DNA of 64,000 nt from Streptomyces eurocidicus (GTDB taxonomy: Bacteria; Actinomycetota; Actinomycetes; Streptomycetales; Streptomycetaceae): the NCBI RefSeq assembly GCF_002891295.1, contig NZ_LGUI01000012.1, positions 248,001 through 312,000 on the forward strand, read 5' to 3'. Numbering within the stretch: the stretch's first letter is position 1; every line of letters begins with the position of its first letter. The notes under the pieces were generated by a model. The model saw nothing but the letters and a program-made list of their open reading frames with translations, ran no database searches and had not been told where the DNA came from. Shown piece by piece: positions 42,494 to 51,765 of the stretch. Made by a program: the position numbers and the translations under genes.

Positions 42494-42640
42494 GGCGGGC
42501 CTTTTCCCCTACCCGCCCCTTCCCGAATGTCCTCAATCGCCGGACGGGCTGAAATTCAGCCCGTCCGGCGATTGAGGACACCGGGTCCGGGGCGGAGCCC
42601 CGGTTACGGGAAGGGGCGGGGTGGGGAAAGGCCCCGCGCA
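42494..42640. repeat. Inverted pair of the dispersed repeat, copy 2
   Basis: Two units in head-to-head orientation between the convergent DUF6191-like and MMPL genes. The core at 42528-42580 is a 53-nt palindrome with 26-bp perfect arms (TGTCCTCAATCGCCGGACGG and onward) around one central base. The outer arms (CCTACCCGCCCCTTCCCG with CGGGAAGGGGCGGGGTGGGG) pair as well. It probably acts as a bidirectional terminator. Confidence 0.8.
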
Positions 42641-42647
42641 GCGGCAC

Positions 42648-44885
42648 CTACACCGGCACCCGCTCCGGCACCCGCTCCCGCACCACCTCGTCCGTCACCA
42701 CCCGCACCGGCACCACCACAGCAACCGGCACCACCCCGGGCACCCGCTCCGGCGGCTCGATGCTGATGCGCGGCAGCCGCCGGTCCAGCCAGCCCGGCAG
42801 CCACCAGTTCGCCCCGCCCAGCATGTGCATCAGCGCCGGCACCAGCAGCGTCCGCAGGACGAAGGCGTCCAGGGCCACCGCCGCCGCGAGGCCGATGCCG
42901 AACATCGCGATGACGCGGTCCCCGCTCAGTACGAACGCGAGGAAGACCGAGATCATGATGACCGCCGCGGAGTTGATGACGCGGCTGGTCTCGGCGAGAC
43001 CGACCCTGACCGCGCGGCAGTTGTCCCGGGTGGCCAGCCACTCCTCGTACATCCGGCTGACCAGGAAGACCTGGTAGTCCATGGAGAGGCCGAAGAGCAC
43101 CGAGACCATGACGACCGGCAGGAACGGCTCGATCGGGCCCGCGCCGCCGAGGCCGAGCAGCTCGCTGCCCCAGCCCCACTGGAAGATCGCGACGATCAGG
43201 CCGAAGGAGGAGGCGACGGCGGCGATGTTCATCACCGCGGCCTTCAGGGGGATGCCGATGCTGCGGAAGGCCAGCAGCAGGAGCAGGCAGCCCAGGCCCA
43301 CGACCGTGCCGACGAAGAGCGGCAGCTTGCCGAGGATGATGCCGGCGAAGTCGTCGTAGCTCGCGGTCAGGCCGCCGACCTGGACGTCGACGCCGGTGTG
43401 GTCCATGGCCTTGGGCAGGACGGTGCCGCGCAGCCGCTCGACGAGGTCGCTGGTGGCGCGGGACTGCGGCGAGGTGGTGGGGACGACGGTGATGACCCCG
43501 GTGTCGCCGTTGCCGCTGAGGACCGACGGGCTCACGGACGCCACGCCCTCGGTGTGGCGCAGGATCTCGGGCAGGCGGTTGAAGGCGAGCCGGTCGGCGG
43601 CGCCGTCGAGGTCGGCGACCAGGGTGAGCGGGCCGTTGACGCCGGGGCCGAAGCCGGCGCCGAGCATGTCGTACGCCTGGCGGGTGGTGCTGGTGGCCGG
43701 GTTGTTGCCCTGGTCGGAGGTGCCGAGCTGGAGGGAGGCCGTCGGCAGGGCGATGACGAGCATGACGGCCGCCGCCACCGTGCCCAGCAGCTTGGGGTGG
43801 CGCTCGACGAAGGCGGACCAGCGGGCGGCGAGCCCGGTGAGGGTCTCGGTCCGCGGGCCGCGCTCGGCGAGGTGGCGGCGCTCGCGGCGGCTGAGGGCCC
43901 GGTGGCCGATCAGGCCGAGCAGGGCGGGCAGCAGGGTGACGGAGGCGGCGACGGTGAGGACGACCGTGAGCGAGGCGGCTATCGCGACGCCGTTGAGGAA
44001 GCTGAGCCGCAGGATGAGCATGCCGAGCAGCGCCACGCACACGGTGCCGCCGGCGAAGACGACGGCCCGCCCGGTGGTGGCGACGGCCTGCTCGGCCGCC
44101 TCGGCCACGGACAGCCCGGCCCGCAGGCCCTTGCGGTGCCGGGTGACGATGAACAGGGCGTAGTCGATGCCGACGCCGAGTCCGATGAGCGTGCCGAGCA
44201 TGGGGGCGAAGTCGGCGACCGTCATCAGGTGGCCGAGCAGGACGGTGCCCATGGCGGCCGTGCCGACGCCGACGAGCGCCGTGGCGATGGGCAGCAGGCT
44301 GGCGGCGAGGGAGCCGAAGACGACGAACAGCACCACCGCCGCCACCAGCACGCCGATGATCTCGCTGAGATGGCCGCTCTTGCCTTCCGCCGTCGCGATC
44401 GAGCTGCCGCCCAGCGCGACCTGGAGATCGTCCGTGGCGGCGCCGCGCGCGGTGTCGACGACCTTCTTGACCAGCGCCTTGCCCGGGCCTCCCCCGTCGG
44501 TGGCGAAGGTCAGGGAGGCGTAGGCGGTGTGCCCGTCGGGGCTGACGCGGGCGGCGCCGTCGGCACCGTACGGGCCGCTGACGTCGGTGACCCCGGGGAG
44601 CTCGGCGATCTCGCGCAGCGCGGCGGTCATGCGCTGCTCGACGCCGGCGGCGCGGACGGTGCCGGTGCCGGTGTGCCAGACGACGGTGTCGTCGCCGGTG
44701 CCGCCGGGGAACGCCTTCTGGAGCAGGGCGGTGGCCCGGGCGGACTCGGTGCCCGGCACGCCGTAGTCGTTGGAGTACGCGGAGCCGGCGAACGTCGCGG
44801 CGGCGCCGGTGCCCAGCAGGGCGACGAGCCAGAGGACGATGACGGCGAAGCGGCGGCGCAGGCACCACCGGGCAAGTGAGGTCAT
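42648..44885 (-). CDS. MMPL-family RND transporter
   Basis: A 745-residue membrane protein with 12 predicted helices in two MMPL halves. Conserved elements include AYSNDYGVPGTESARATALL in the first extracytoplasmic domain, FAPMLGTLIGLGVGIDYALF in helix 4-5 of the first half, and VSVLFGLSMDYQVFLVSRMY in the second, where the Asp-Tyr pair forms the proton relay. ESGLAETSRVINSAAVIMIS-like residues follow. Relatives export lipids or siderophores. The C-terminal tail is Val/Pro/Arg-rich. The ATG at 44883-44885 has AGGGA adjacent. A longer open frame upstream shows no similarity. The cargo is not indicated by neighbours. Confidence 0.9.
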   Translation of the reverse strand: MTSLARWCLRRRFAVIVLWLVALLGTGAAATFAGSAYSNDYGVPGTESARATALLQKAFPGGTGDDTVVWHTGTGTVRAAGVEQRMTAALREIAELPGVTDVSGPYGADGAARVSPDGHTAYASLTFATDGGGPGKALVKKVVDTARGAATDDLQVALGGSSIATAEGKSGHLSEIIGVLVAAVVLFVVFGSLAASLLPIATALVGVGTAAMGTVLLGHLMTVADFAPMLGTLIGLGVGIDYALFIVTRHRKGLRAGLSVAEAAEQAVATTGRAVVFAGGTVCVALLGMLILRLSFLNGVAIAASLTVVLTVAASVTLLPALLGLIGHRALSRRERRHLAERGPRTETLTGLAARWSAFVERHPKLLGTVAAAVMLVIALPTASLQLGTSDQGNNPATSTTRQAYDMLGAGFGPGVNGPLTLVADLDGAADRLAFNRLPEILRHTEGVASVSPSVLSGNGDTGVITVVPTTSPQSRATSDLVERLRGTVLPKAMDHTGVDVQVGGLTASYDDFAGIILGKLPLFVGTVVGLGCLLLLLAFRSIGIPLKAAVMNIAAVASSFGLIVAIFQWGWGSELLGLGGAGPIEPFLPVVMVSVLFGLSMDYQVFLVSRMYEEWLATRDNCRAVRVGLAETSRVINSAAVIMISVFLAFVLSGDRVIAMFGIGLAAAVALDAFVLRTLLVPALMHMLGGANWWLPGWLDRRLPRISIEPPERVPGVVPVAVVVPVRVVTDEVVRERVPERVPV

Positions 44886-45035
44886 TCCCTGCTCTTCCCG
44901 GGTATCGCGTCGATCTCGCCGGGAAATGACCCGTGGTTCCGAGCGCTGGGGGCTACTGGAGCGAACGGCCCCACCGGCGTCCGAACCAGCGGCTGAGCGG
45001 TTCGGGAGGAGGGCTCTGCCGCCACTGTGGCAGGG

Positions 45036-45081
45036 GAAAAAGATCCTTTGTCCCCTTTGTGGGTTACCCCACACCGGGGAC
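45036..45081 (-). terminator. Terminator of the phospholipase gene
   Basis: On the minus strand GTCCCC (complement of 45076-45081) pairs with GGGGAC (complement of 45050-45055), and an inner TGTGGG/CCCACA stem lies between. CTTTTTCC follows shortly downstream (45036-45041). It lies about 30 bp after the phospholipase stop. Confidence 0.7.
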
Positions 45082-45110
45082 GAAGGAGTGTGCGCCCAAG
45101 AGCGGAAATG

Positions 45111-47258
45111 TCAGCCGGTGACGGATTCCTTCCCGTTCTCGATGTGTCCCATCAGGCGTCGCCTGAACGAGGGGTCTTCCGCCACCGTGAGGACGAGGTC
45201 GTACCAGCCGCCCGCCTTGCCCGCGGCGTGCGGCAGGGTGCGCGACGCCCCGGGCGCGAGGGTGACGGTACGGGGCGCCCCGGCGCCGTAGCCGTCGGCG
45301 CCCAGGGTGAGCGTGAGGGGCGCGCCGCCCTCGGCCCCCTGGTGGGTGAGGGTGAGGTGGACCTCGCGCCGGGCGGCGTCGAGGCGGGTGACCAGCCGCA
45401 GCCGGGCGGCCGCGCCGCGCGCCGTGCCCTCGTACTCGCGCCGGAAGCCGTTGGGCCCGGTCACCGTGAAGCGGTACGCGCCCTTCTTCAGCGGTACGGC
45501 CACGGAGGCGGTGCCCCGTACGTCGCGGTGGAGCGGCGCCGGGTACTCGCCGGCGTACGGGTACAGCGCGAAGTGCGCGCTGGCGGTGCCGGTGTTCCGC
45601 AGCTCCAGGGCGAAGACGGAGCCGTCGGCGGACGGCGCGCCGTCGGCGTCGGGCTGGTACGGGAGCGCCCGCGCCGGGCGGGTGCCGGGCTCCTGGCGGG
45701 GCATGCGCTGCTCGGCGGGCGGCTCGGGGCTCCAGCGGCCGGTGAAGGGCGGTATGCCGCCGGGCGCCGTCACAGAGGGCAGCGGGCGGCCCCGGGTGAA
45801 GTCGAAGGCGCTGGTCAGGTCGCCGCAGACGGTCCGCCGCCAGGCGCTGACGTTGGGTTCGCGGACGCCCGTCCAGCGCTCCAGAAAGCGGACGATCGAG
45901 GTGTGGTCGAAGACCTCGGAGCAGGCGTAGCCGCCGAGCGACCAGGGGGAGACGACGAGCATGGGCACCCGGACGCCGAGGCCGACGGGGCGGCCCTGCC
46001 AGAACTCCCCGGGGGTGCCGGCCGGGGGCACCGGCGGCGGCACGTGGTCGAAGAAGCCGTCGTTCTCGTCGTAGGTGAGGAAGAGCGCCGTGTGCCGCCA
46101 GACCTCGGGGTTGCGGCCGAGCGCGTCGAGCACCTTGTAGACGATGGAGGCGCTGGCGACGGGCGAGGACGAGCCGGGGTGCTCGGAGTCGGCGGCGGAG
46201 GGCACGAGGTAGGAGACCTGCGGCAGGGTGCCGGCGGCCACGTCGGCGGCGAAGGCGGTGGCCGTGGAGCCGGGCGCGCCACGGTGCAGGGCGCGCCGGT
46301 AGAGGGTGCGGTCGGCGGGCGTCAGGGCGGCCACGCCCTCGTCGAGCAGGGCCAGCAGCCGCTTGCGGCCGGCCTCGTCGGCGGCGGCCGCCTTCTCGTA
46401 GAAGGCGGTCATCGTGCGTACGCCGCCGACCTTGGCGAGGGCCTTGCGCGCGACGGCCTTGAAGCTCGCGAAGAACTCCAGGTTGTTGTCGGTGAAGTTG
46501 TCCCACTCCTGGTAGACCTGCCAGCCGACGCCCGCCTTCTGGAGGCGCTCGGCGTAGCTGGTCCAGGTGTAGCCGGGGTGGGTGTCCTCGGCGTACGCGT
46601 CGTTGCCGACGGCGCGGGCGCCGCCCGGCTCGAAGCCGGTCCAGCCGCTGACCAGGTGGTTGCGGTTGGGGCTGGTGGAGGAGTGGATCGAGGAGTGGTA
46701 GGCGTCGCAGACGGTGAAGGTGTCGGCGAGCTCATGGTGCAGCGGAATGTCGGCGCGGTCGTAGTGGGCCATGGTCGCGGCGGACTTGGCGCCGACCCAG
46801 CCGTCCATCCAGCCGTCGCGCCACGCCTTGGCGCCGCCGTTCCAGCTGTGGTCGAGGGCGCCGATGTACTGGAGGTCCTTGCGCTGCGCGGCGGCGGCCT
46901 CCCGGACGGAGAAGGGCAGCACCCGGCCGGCCGGGCCGGGCTGCTCGAAGACGCTCGCGCCGCCGGGCAGCCGGACGGCGTTGCGGTCGGCGAAGCCGCG
47001 TACGCCGCGGAGGGTGCCGAAGTAGTGATCGAAGGAACGGTTCTCCTGCATCAGTACGACGACGTGCCGGATGTCGCCGAGGCCACCGCGCCGCCCGGCG
47101 GCGGGCTGGGCCGCGATCGCGTGCCGGAGGGAGGGGGGCAGGAGCGAGCCGGTCGCGGCGAGGGTGGTGGCGGCGGCGCCGAAGGTGAGAGCGCGTCTGC
47201 GCGAGATGCCGGTGCCGATGTCGGTGCCGGGCAGCGGGCTTCCGTCTCCGTGCGACAC
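45111..47258 (-). CDS. Tat-secreted phosphocholine-specific phospholipase C
   Basis: A 715-residue secreted esterase (PF04185). The twin-arginine signal SRRRALTFGAAATTLAATGS is followed by the catalytic start HVVVLMQENRSFDHYFGTLR. ALDHSWNGGAKAWRDGWMDG, FTVCDAYHSSIHSSTSPNRN, LFLTYDENDGFFDHVPPPV and SVFDHTSIVRFLERW-like blocks follow. The C-terminal 200 residues are two repeats of the bacterial phospholipase C domain DUF756 (LELRNTGTASAHFALYPYAG). It cleaves phospholipids outside the cell and may release phosphate. The GTG at 47256-47258 has GGGGAGG six bases before it, which fixes the start despite a longer open frame. Confidence 0.92.
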   Translation of the reverse strand: MSHGDGSPLPGTDIGTGISRRRALTFGAAATTLAATGSLLPPSLRHAIAAQPAAGRRGGLGDIRHVVVLMQENRSFDHYFGTLRGVRGFADRNAVRLPGGASVFEQPGPAGRVLPFSVREAAAAQRKDLQYIGALDHSWNGGAKAWRDGWMDGWVGAKSAATMAHYDRADIPLHHELADTFTVCDAYHSSIHSSTSPNRNHLVSGWTGFEPGGARAVGNDAYAEDTHPGYTWTSYAERLQKAGVGWQVYQEWDNFTDNNLEFFASFKAVARKALAKVGGVRTMTAFYEKAAAADEAGRKRLLALLDEGVAALTPADRTLYRRALHRGAPGSTATAFAADVAAGTLPQVSYLVPSAADSEHPGSSSPVASASIVYKVLDALGRNPEVWRHTALFLTYDENDGFFDHVPPPVPPAGTPGEFWQGRPVGLGVRVPMLVVSPWSLGGYACSEVFDHTSIVRFLERWTGVREPNVSAWRRTVCGDLTSAFDFTRGRPLPSVTAPGGIPPFTGRWSPEPPAEQRMPRQEPGTRPARALPYQPDADGAPSADGSVFALELRNTGTASAHFALYPYAGEYPAPLHRDVRGTASVAVPLKKGAYRFTVTGPNGFRREYEGTARGAAARLRLVTRLDAARREVHLTLTHQGAEGGAPLTLTLGADGYGAGAPRTVTLAPGASRTLPHAAGKAGGWYDLVLTVAEDPSFRRRLMGHIENGKESVTG

Positions 47259-47419
47259 GTGTGTCCTCCCCTTCGGTGGCCGCGACCGGGCTGGGCCCGG
47301 GGGTCCGGGGCCGTGGGCCGGGCTTCTGGCGGGGACGGTAGTGAGGTGGGGTGGCGGAGGGAAGTCTTGTGGGGGAGTGGGGTGAACGGGGGTGGGTGGG
47401 TGAGTGCGGTGGTGGGTGG

Positions 47420-47665
47420 CCGCTGCGCGGGGCGTTTCCCCAGCCCCGCCCCTTCCCGTAACCGGGGGCAAGCCCCCGGGCCCCCGTTCCGCGCTGACGC
47501 GCGGTGGCCTCAAACGCCGGCCGGGCTGGGTTTTCGCCCTGCCCGAGCTCGGCTTTCCGACCGGTCCGGGGCAACGACTCAGCCCGTCCGGCGTTTGAGG
47601 ACCGGGGTCCGGGGCGGAGCCCCGTTCGGGAAGGGGCGGGGTGGGGAAAAGCCCCGCGCAGCGGC
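47420..47665. repeat. Inverted pair of the dispersed repeat, copy 3
   Basis: Two units face each other between the AMIN-like gene and the phospholipase gene, both on the minus strand. The left unit runs from GCCGCTGCGCGGGGC to CTCAAACGCCGGCCGGGCTG, and the right unit from AGCCCGTCCGGCGTTTGAGG to GGGGAAAAGCCCCGCGCAGC. About 50 bp of unrelated sequence separates them. The remainder of the gap (47259-47420) is the phospholipase promoter region with no ORF. Confidence 0.8.
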
Positions 47666-47702
47666 GACCCGCACCCGCACACCCGCCCCACCCCGCCCCA
47701 CC

Positions 47703-48293
47703 TCAGCGGAACATATTCCAGCCGTGCGCCACATCCACCACGATCCGGTCCCCCCACTGGAACACCCGGAACGGCAACCGCCCCCGCACCCCCAGCCCGA
47801 TCTGCGTGTCCCCCTCGAAGCTGCTCGCGTAGCGCGCGTCGCGGAACGTGCGGTAGCCGGAGACGTCCACGCCCCTGAGCGGCTGGCCGACGCGGCCGGG
47901 GTAGGTCTGCTTGCCCGAGAGCGGGTCGTAGCTCGGCGCGGCCACCCGGATCTCCAGGATCGCGCCGCCGTCGACCGGGACCGGCTCGCCCGAGCCGTCC
48001 TGCAGCAGCTTGTCGACATAGCTCACGCGGTAGCCGACCGGGCGGCCGTCCGCGGTCGGGACGTCGAAGACCAGCCGGTCGTAGCACTCGTGCCGCCCGG
48101 CTCTGATGTCCGTCAGCGGCTTGTACGACGTGTCCTTGCTGGTCTTGGTGAGGCTTCCCCAGCCCGCGTCGCAACGCGCCGTCGCCGCCGGGTCCCGCTC
48201 GGTGCCGTCGGCCGCGGTGGCCGGAATGGTCGTGGCCGCGATCCCCGCGCCCGCCAGCACGAGCGCCGTCAGTGCTCCGCTCCACCGTCGCAT
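47703..48293 (-). CDS. Secreted AMIN-like domain protein
   Basis: A 196-residue exported protein. The signal is RRWSGALTALVLAGAGIAAT with a cleavage region near TAA. The mature part (CDAGWGSLTKTSKDTSYKPL, ECYDRLVFDVP, then VSGYRTFRDARYASSFEGDT and RLPFRVFQWGDRIVVDVAHG) matches the AMIN-like domain of actinobacterial secreted proteins. These may bind the cell wall. Two cysteines could form a disulfide. The ATG at 48291-48293 has GGGGG five bases before it. It stands apart from the gat operon, separated by a terminator. Confidence 0.83.
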   Translation of the reverse strand: MRRWSGALTALVLAGAGIAATTIPATAADGTERDPAATARCDAGWGSLTKTSKDTSYKPLTDIRAGRHECYDRLVFDVPTADGRPVGYRVSYVDKLLQDGSGEPVPVDGGAILEIRVAAPSYDPLSGKQTYPGRVGQPLRGVDVSGYRTFRDARYASSFEGDTQIGLGVRGRLPFRVFQWGDRIVVDVAHGWNMFR

Positions 48294-48441
48294 CACTACC
48301 CCCAGGAATCGATTGCGGACACGTTGTGGGCCCGCATCTCGCGATCATGCCGGACCGTTTCGACGCGCGGAGGACACGCCATCCAATTCCGGCCAACTAT
48401 GGCTGATCGCGGCCGATTTCGGTTATAGGACAGTGTGAACG

Positions 48442-48480
48442 CCGATGGCCGCCCCCTCCGGTGGAAGGGGCGGCCATCGG
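48442..48480. terminator. Terminator of the gatCAB operon
   Basis: Perfect 14-bp stem, CCGATGGCCGCCCC (48442-48455) with GGGGCGGCCATCGG (48467-48480), 24 bp after the gatB stop. Confidence 0.82.
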
Positions 48481-48504
48481 CGGACCGGGCGGTCGGTGGG
48501 CCGG

Positions 48505-50013
48505 TCAGCCCTCGACGCCCAGCTTCTCCAAGATCAGCTCGCGCACCCGCGCCGCGTCGGCCTGGCCACGGGTGGCCTTCATGACCGCGCCGACGAGCGC
48601 GCCCGCCGCCGCGACCTTGCCGGAGCGGATCTTGTCGGCGATGCCGGCGTTGGCCGCGATGGCCTCGTCCACGGCGGTGCCCAGCGCGCCCTCGTCGGAG
48701 ACGACCGCGAGACCGCGCCCGGCGACGACCGCGTCCGGGTCGCCCTCGCCCGCGAGCACGCCCTCGATGACCTGACGGGCCAGCTTGTCGTTGAGCGAGC
48801 CCTCGGCGACCAGGGCGCACACCCGCGCGACCTGCTCCGGGGTGATCTCCAGCGCCGCGAGGTCCGTACCGGCCTCGTTGGCCCGGCGGGCCAGCTCGCC
48901 CATCCACCACTTACGGGCGGAGGCCGCGTCGGCACCCGCGTCGATCGTGGCGGCGATCAGGTCGACGGCACCGGCGTTGAGGATCGACTGCATGTCGTGC
49001 TCGGAGACGCCCCACTCCTCGCGGAGCCGGTTGCGGCGCACGCGCGGCAGCTCGGGCAGCTCCTTGCGGAGCTCCTCCACCCACTCCCGGGCGGGAGCGA
49101 CCGGCACCAGGTCCGGCTCGGGGAAGTAGCGGTAGTCCTCGGCGTTGTCCTTGATACGACCCGCCGTGGTCGACCCGTCCTCCTCGTGGAAGTGCCGGGT
49201 CTCCTGCACGATCGTGCCGCCGGAGGACAGCACCGCCGCGTGCCGCTGGATCTCGAAGCGCGCCGCACGCTCGACGGAGCGCAGGGAGTTGACGTTCTTC
49301 GTCTCCGAGCGGGTGCCGAACTCCTTCGTCCCGTTCGGGCGGAGCGAGAGGTTCACGTCGCAGCGCATCTGGCCCTGCTCCATGCGGGCCTCGGAGACGC
49401 CGAGGGCCTTGATGAGCTCGCGCAGCTCGGCGACGTACGCCTTGGCGACCTCGGGGGCCCGCTCGCCCGCGCCCTCGATCGGCTTGGTGACGATCTCGAT
49501 AAGCGGGATGCCGGCGCGGTTGTAGTCCAGCAGGGAGTGCGAGGCGCCGTGGATACGGCCGGTCGCACCGCCCACGTGGGTGGACTTGCCGGTGTCCTCC
49601 TCCATGTGGGCGCGCTCGATCTCCACGCGGAAGACCTCGCCGTCCTCCAGCTGGACGTCCAGGTAGCCGTTGAAGGCGATGGGCTCGTCGTACTGGGAGG
49701 TCTGGAAGTTCTTCGGCATGTCCGGATAGAAGTAGTTCTTCCGGGCGAAGCGGCACCACTCGGCGATCTCGCAGTGCAGCGCGAGGCCGATCTTCACGGC
49801 CGACTCGACGCCGACGGCGTTGACGACCGGGAGCGAGCCGGGCAGGCCGAGGCAGGTGGGGCAGGTCTGCGAGTTGGGCTCGGCGCCCAGCTCGGTGGAG
49901 CACCCGCAGAACATCTTGGTCTTGGTGCCGAGCTCGACATGGACCTCCAGGCCCATGACGGGGTCGTAGGAAGCCAACGCGTCCTCGTACGACACCAGTT
50001 CAGTGACGGTCAC
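48505..50013 (-). CDS. gatB: Asp-tRNA(Asn)/Glu-tRNA(Gln) amidotransferase subunit B
   Basis: A 502-residue subunit that phosphorylates and amidates mischarged tRNA. The cradle domain begins YDPVMGLEVHVELGTKTKMF. The zinc site is FCGCSTELGAEPNSQTCPTC. KNYFYPDMPKNFQTSQYDEP and MRCDVNLSLRPNGTKEFGTR are GatB signatures. The C-terminal YqeY-like tail domain binds tRNA (VGAVMKATRGQADAARVREL). The GTG at 50011-50013 follows GAAGGG. Last gene of the gat operon. Confidence 0.97.
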   Translation of the reverse strand: MTVTELVSYEDALASYDPVMGLEVHVELGTKTKMFCGCSTELGAEPNSQTCPTCLGLPGSLPVVNAVGVESAVKIGLALHCEIAEWCRFARKNYFYPDMPKNFQTSQYDEPIAFNGYLDVQLEDGEVFRVEIERAHMEEDTGKSTHVGGATGRIHGASHSLLDYNRAGIPLIEIVTKPIEGAGERAPEVAKAYVAELRELIKALGVSEARMEQGQMRCDVNLSLRPNGTKEFGTRSETKNVNSLRSVERAARFEIQRHAAVLSSGGTIVQETRHFHEEDGSTTAGRIKDNAEDYRYFPEPDLVPVAPAREWVEELRKELPELPRVRRNRLREEWGVSEHDMQSILNAGAVDLIAATIDAGADAASARKWWMGELARRANEAGTDLAALEITPEQVARVCALVAEGSLNDKLARQVIEGVLAGEGDPDAVVAGRGLAVVSDEGALGTAVDEAIAANAGIADKIRSGKVAAAGALVGAVMKATRGQADAARVRELILEKLGVEG

Positions 50014-50027
50014 GGAAAAACAACCCT

Positions 50028-50267
50028 TCAGTCCGCGAGGACGTCGTCGCTGCTCATCCGGCGCAGCTCACGCACGAGCAGAGCGACACCGGTGGCGATG
50101 GCGGCGGCGGAGACGACGGCGTCCACGAGCTGGAGCGTGTCGCTCTCGCCGCGGGCCTTCTTCGCCTGCTTGATGACACTCACCGCACCGAACAGGGTGG
50201 TGCCGATGGACAGGTAGGTACCGGGCTTGGACTTCTTGAAGCCCTTGGCCTTCTCCAGCTTGCTCAC
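50028..50267 (-). CDS. 79-aa membrane protein embedded in the gat operon
   Basis: GTG at 50265-50267 overlaps the gatA stop by three bases in the form GTGA, and the gene ends 14 bp before gatB. The product has a basic N-terminus (SKLEKAKGFKKSKPGTYLSI), one or two hydrophobic stretches (IGTTLFGAVSVI and VDAVVSAAAIATGVALLV) and a charged end (RRMSSDDVLAD). Overlap with gatA implies translational coupling. No family name is known to me. It could be a passenger or an accessory that anchors something to the membrane. Confidence 0.85.
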   Translation of the reverse strand: MSKLEKAKGFKKSKPGTYLSIGTTLFGAVSVIKQAKKARGESDTLQLVDAVVSAAAIATGVALLVRELRRMSSDDVLAD

Positions 50268-51763
50268 AGTACGGGTGCCTCCTCCAGCAGAGCGTGTCCC
50301 CAGCGGGCGTTGAACGCGGCCTCGACCGCTGCGCCCACCCGGTACAGCCGGTCGTCGGCCATGGCGGGCGCGATGATCTGCAGACCGACCGGCATGCCGT
50401 CCTCGGGCGCCAGGCCGCAGGGCAGCGACATGGCGGCGTTGCCGGCCAGGTTGGTCGGGATGGTGCACAGGTCGGCGAGGTACATCGCCATCGGGTCGTC
50501 CGCGCGCTCGCCGATCGGGAAGGCGGTGGTGGGCGTGGTCGGCGAGATCAGCACGTCGACACCGCCCTCGCCGAACGCCTTCTCGAAGTCCCGCGTGATG
50601 AGGGTGCGGACCTTCTGCGCGGAGCCGTAGTACGCGTCGTAGTAGCCGGAGCTCAGGGCGTACGTACCGAGGATCACCCGGCGCTTGACCTCGTCGCCGA
50701 AGCCGGCCTCGCGGGTGAGCGCGGTGACGTCCTCGGCGGACTTCGTGCCGTCGTCGCCGACCCGCAGGCCGTAGCGCATGGCGTCGAAGCGGGCCAGGTT
50801 GGACGAGCACTCGGACGGCGCGATCAGGTAGTACGCGGCCAGGGCGAGGTCGAAGGAGGGGCAGTCCACCTCGATGACCTCGGCACCGAGCTCCTTCAGC
50901 AGCTCGACGGACTCGTCGAAGCGCTGGAGGACGCCGGCCTGGTAGCCCTCGCCGCGGAACTGCTTGACGACGCCGACGCGCATGCCCTTGACGTCGCCGT
51001 TCCGGGCCGCCTCGACGACCGGCGGGACCGGGGCGTCGATGGAGGTGGAGTCCAGCGGGTCGTGGCCGGCGATGACCTCGTGCAGCAGGGCCGCGTCCAG
51101 GACCGTACGGGCGCAGGGGCCGCCCTGGTCGAGGGAGGAGGAGAAGGCCACCATGCCGTAGCGGGACACCGCGCCGTAGGTCGGCTTGACGCCGACGGTG
51201 CCGGTGACGGCGGCGGGCTGGCGGATGGAACCGCCGGTGTCCGTGCCGATGGCGAGGGGAGCCTCGTACGACGCCAGGGCGGCGGAGGAGCCACCGCCGG
51301 AACCGCCGGGGATCTTGGTCAGGTCCCAGGGGTTGCCGGTGGGGCCGTAGGCGCTGTTCTCGGTCGAGGACCCCATGGCGAACTCGTCCATGTTGGTCTT
51401 GCCGAGGATGACGACGTCGGCTTCCTTGAGCCGGCGGGTCAGCGTCGCGTCGTACGGCGGGATCCAGCCTTCGAGGATCTTGGAACCGACGGTGGTCGGG
51501 ATCCCCTTGGTGGTGAAGATGTCCTTGAGCGCGAGCGGGACGCCGGCCAGCGGGCCGAGCTTCTCGCCGCGGGCACGCTTCTCGTCGACGGCGCGGGCCT
51601 GCGCGAGAGCACCCTCGCGGTCGACGTGCAGGAAGGCGTTGACCTTCTCGTCGACGGCCTCGATGCGGGCCAGGTGGGCCTCGGTCACCTGGACGGCGGT
51701 GACCTCGCCCGAGGCGATCTTCGCGGCGATCTCGGCCGCGGTCAGCTTGATCAGGTCAGTCAT
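50264..51763 (-). CDS. gatA: Asp-tRNA(Asn)/Glu-tRNA(Gln) amidotransferase subunit A
   Basis: A 499-residue glutaminase subunit of the amidase-signature family. It releases ammonia from glutamine and channels it to GatB. The Ser-cisSer-Lys triad is Lys80 (PLALKDIF), Ser155 (PGGSGGGSS) and Ser179 (TDTGGSIR). The gene starts at ATG 51761-51763, three bases after the gatC stop. Confidence 0.97.
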   Translation of the reverse strand: MTDLIKLTAAEIAAKIASGEVTAVQVTEAHLARIEAVDEKVNAFLHVDREGALAQARAVDEKRARGEKLGPLAGVPLALKDIFTTKGIPTTVGSKILEGWIPPYDATLTRRLKEADVVILGKTNMDEFAMGSSTENSAYGPTGNPWDLTKIPGGSGGGSSAALASYEAPLAIGTDTGGSIRQPAAVTGTVGVKPTYGAVSRYGMVAFSSSLDQGGPCARTVLDAALLHEVIAGHDPLDSTSIDAPVPPVVEAARNGDVKGMRVGVVKQFRGEGYQAGVLQRFDESVELLKELGAEVIEVDCPSFDLALAAYYLIAPSECSSNLARFDAMRYGLRVGDDGTKSAEDVTALTREAGFGDEVKRRVILGTYALSSGYYDAYYGSAQKVRTLITRDFEKAFGEGGVDVLISPTTPTTAFPIGERADDPMAMYLADLCTIPTNLAGNAAMSLPCGLAPEDGMPVGLQIIAPAMADDRLYRVGAAVEAAFNARWGHALLEEAPVL

Positions 51764-51765
51764 GG

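Noticed and set aside
42494..42640. CRISPR array or phage attachment site at the repeat pair
   Set aside because: The units are inverted rather than direct, the spacers are not uniform, and no cas, integrase or tRNA gene is nearby.
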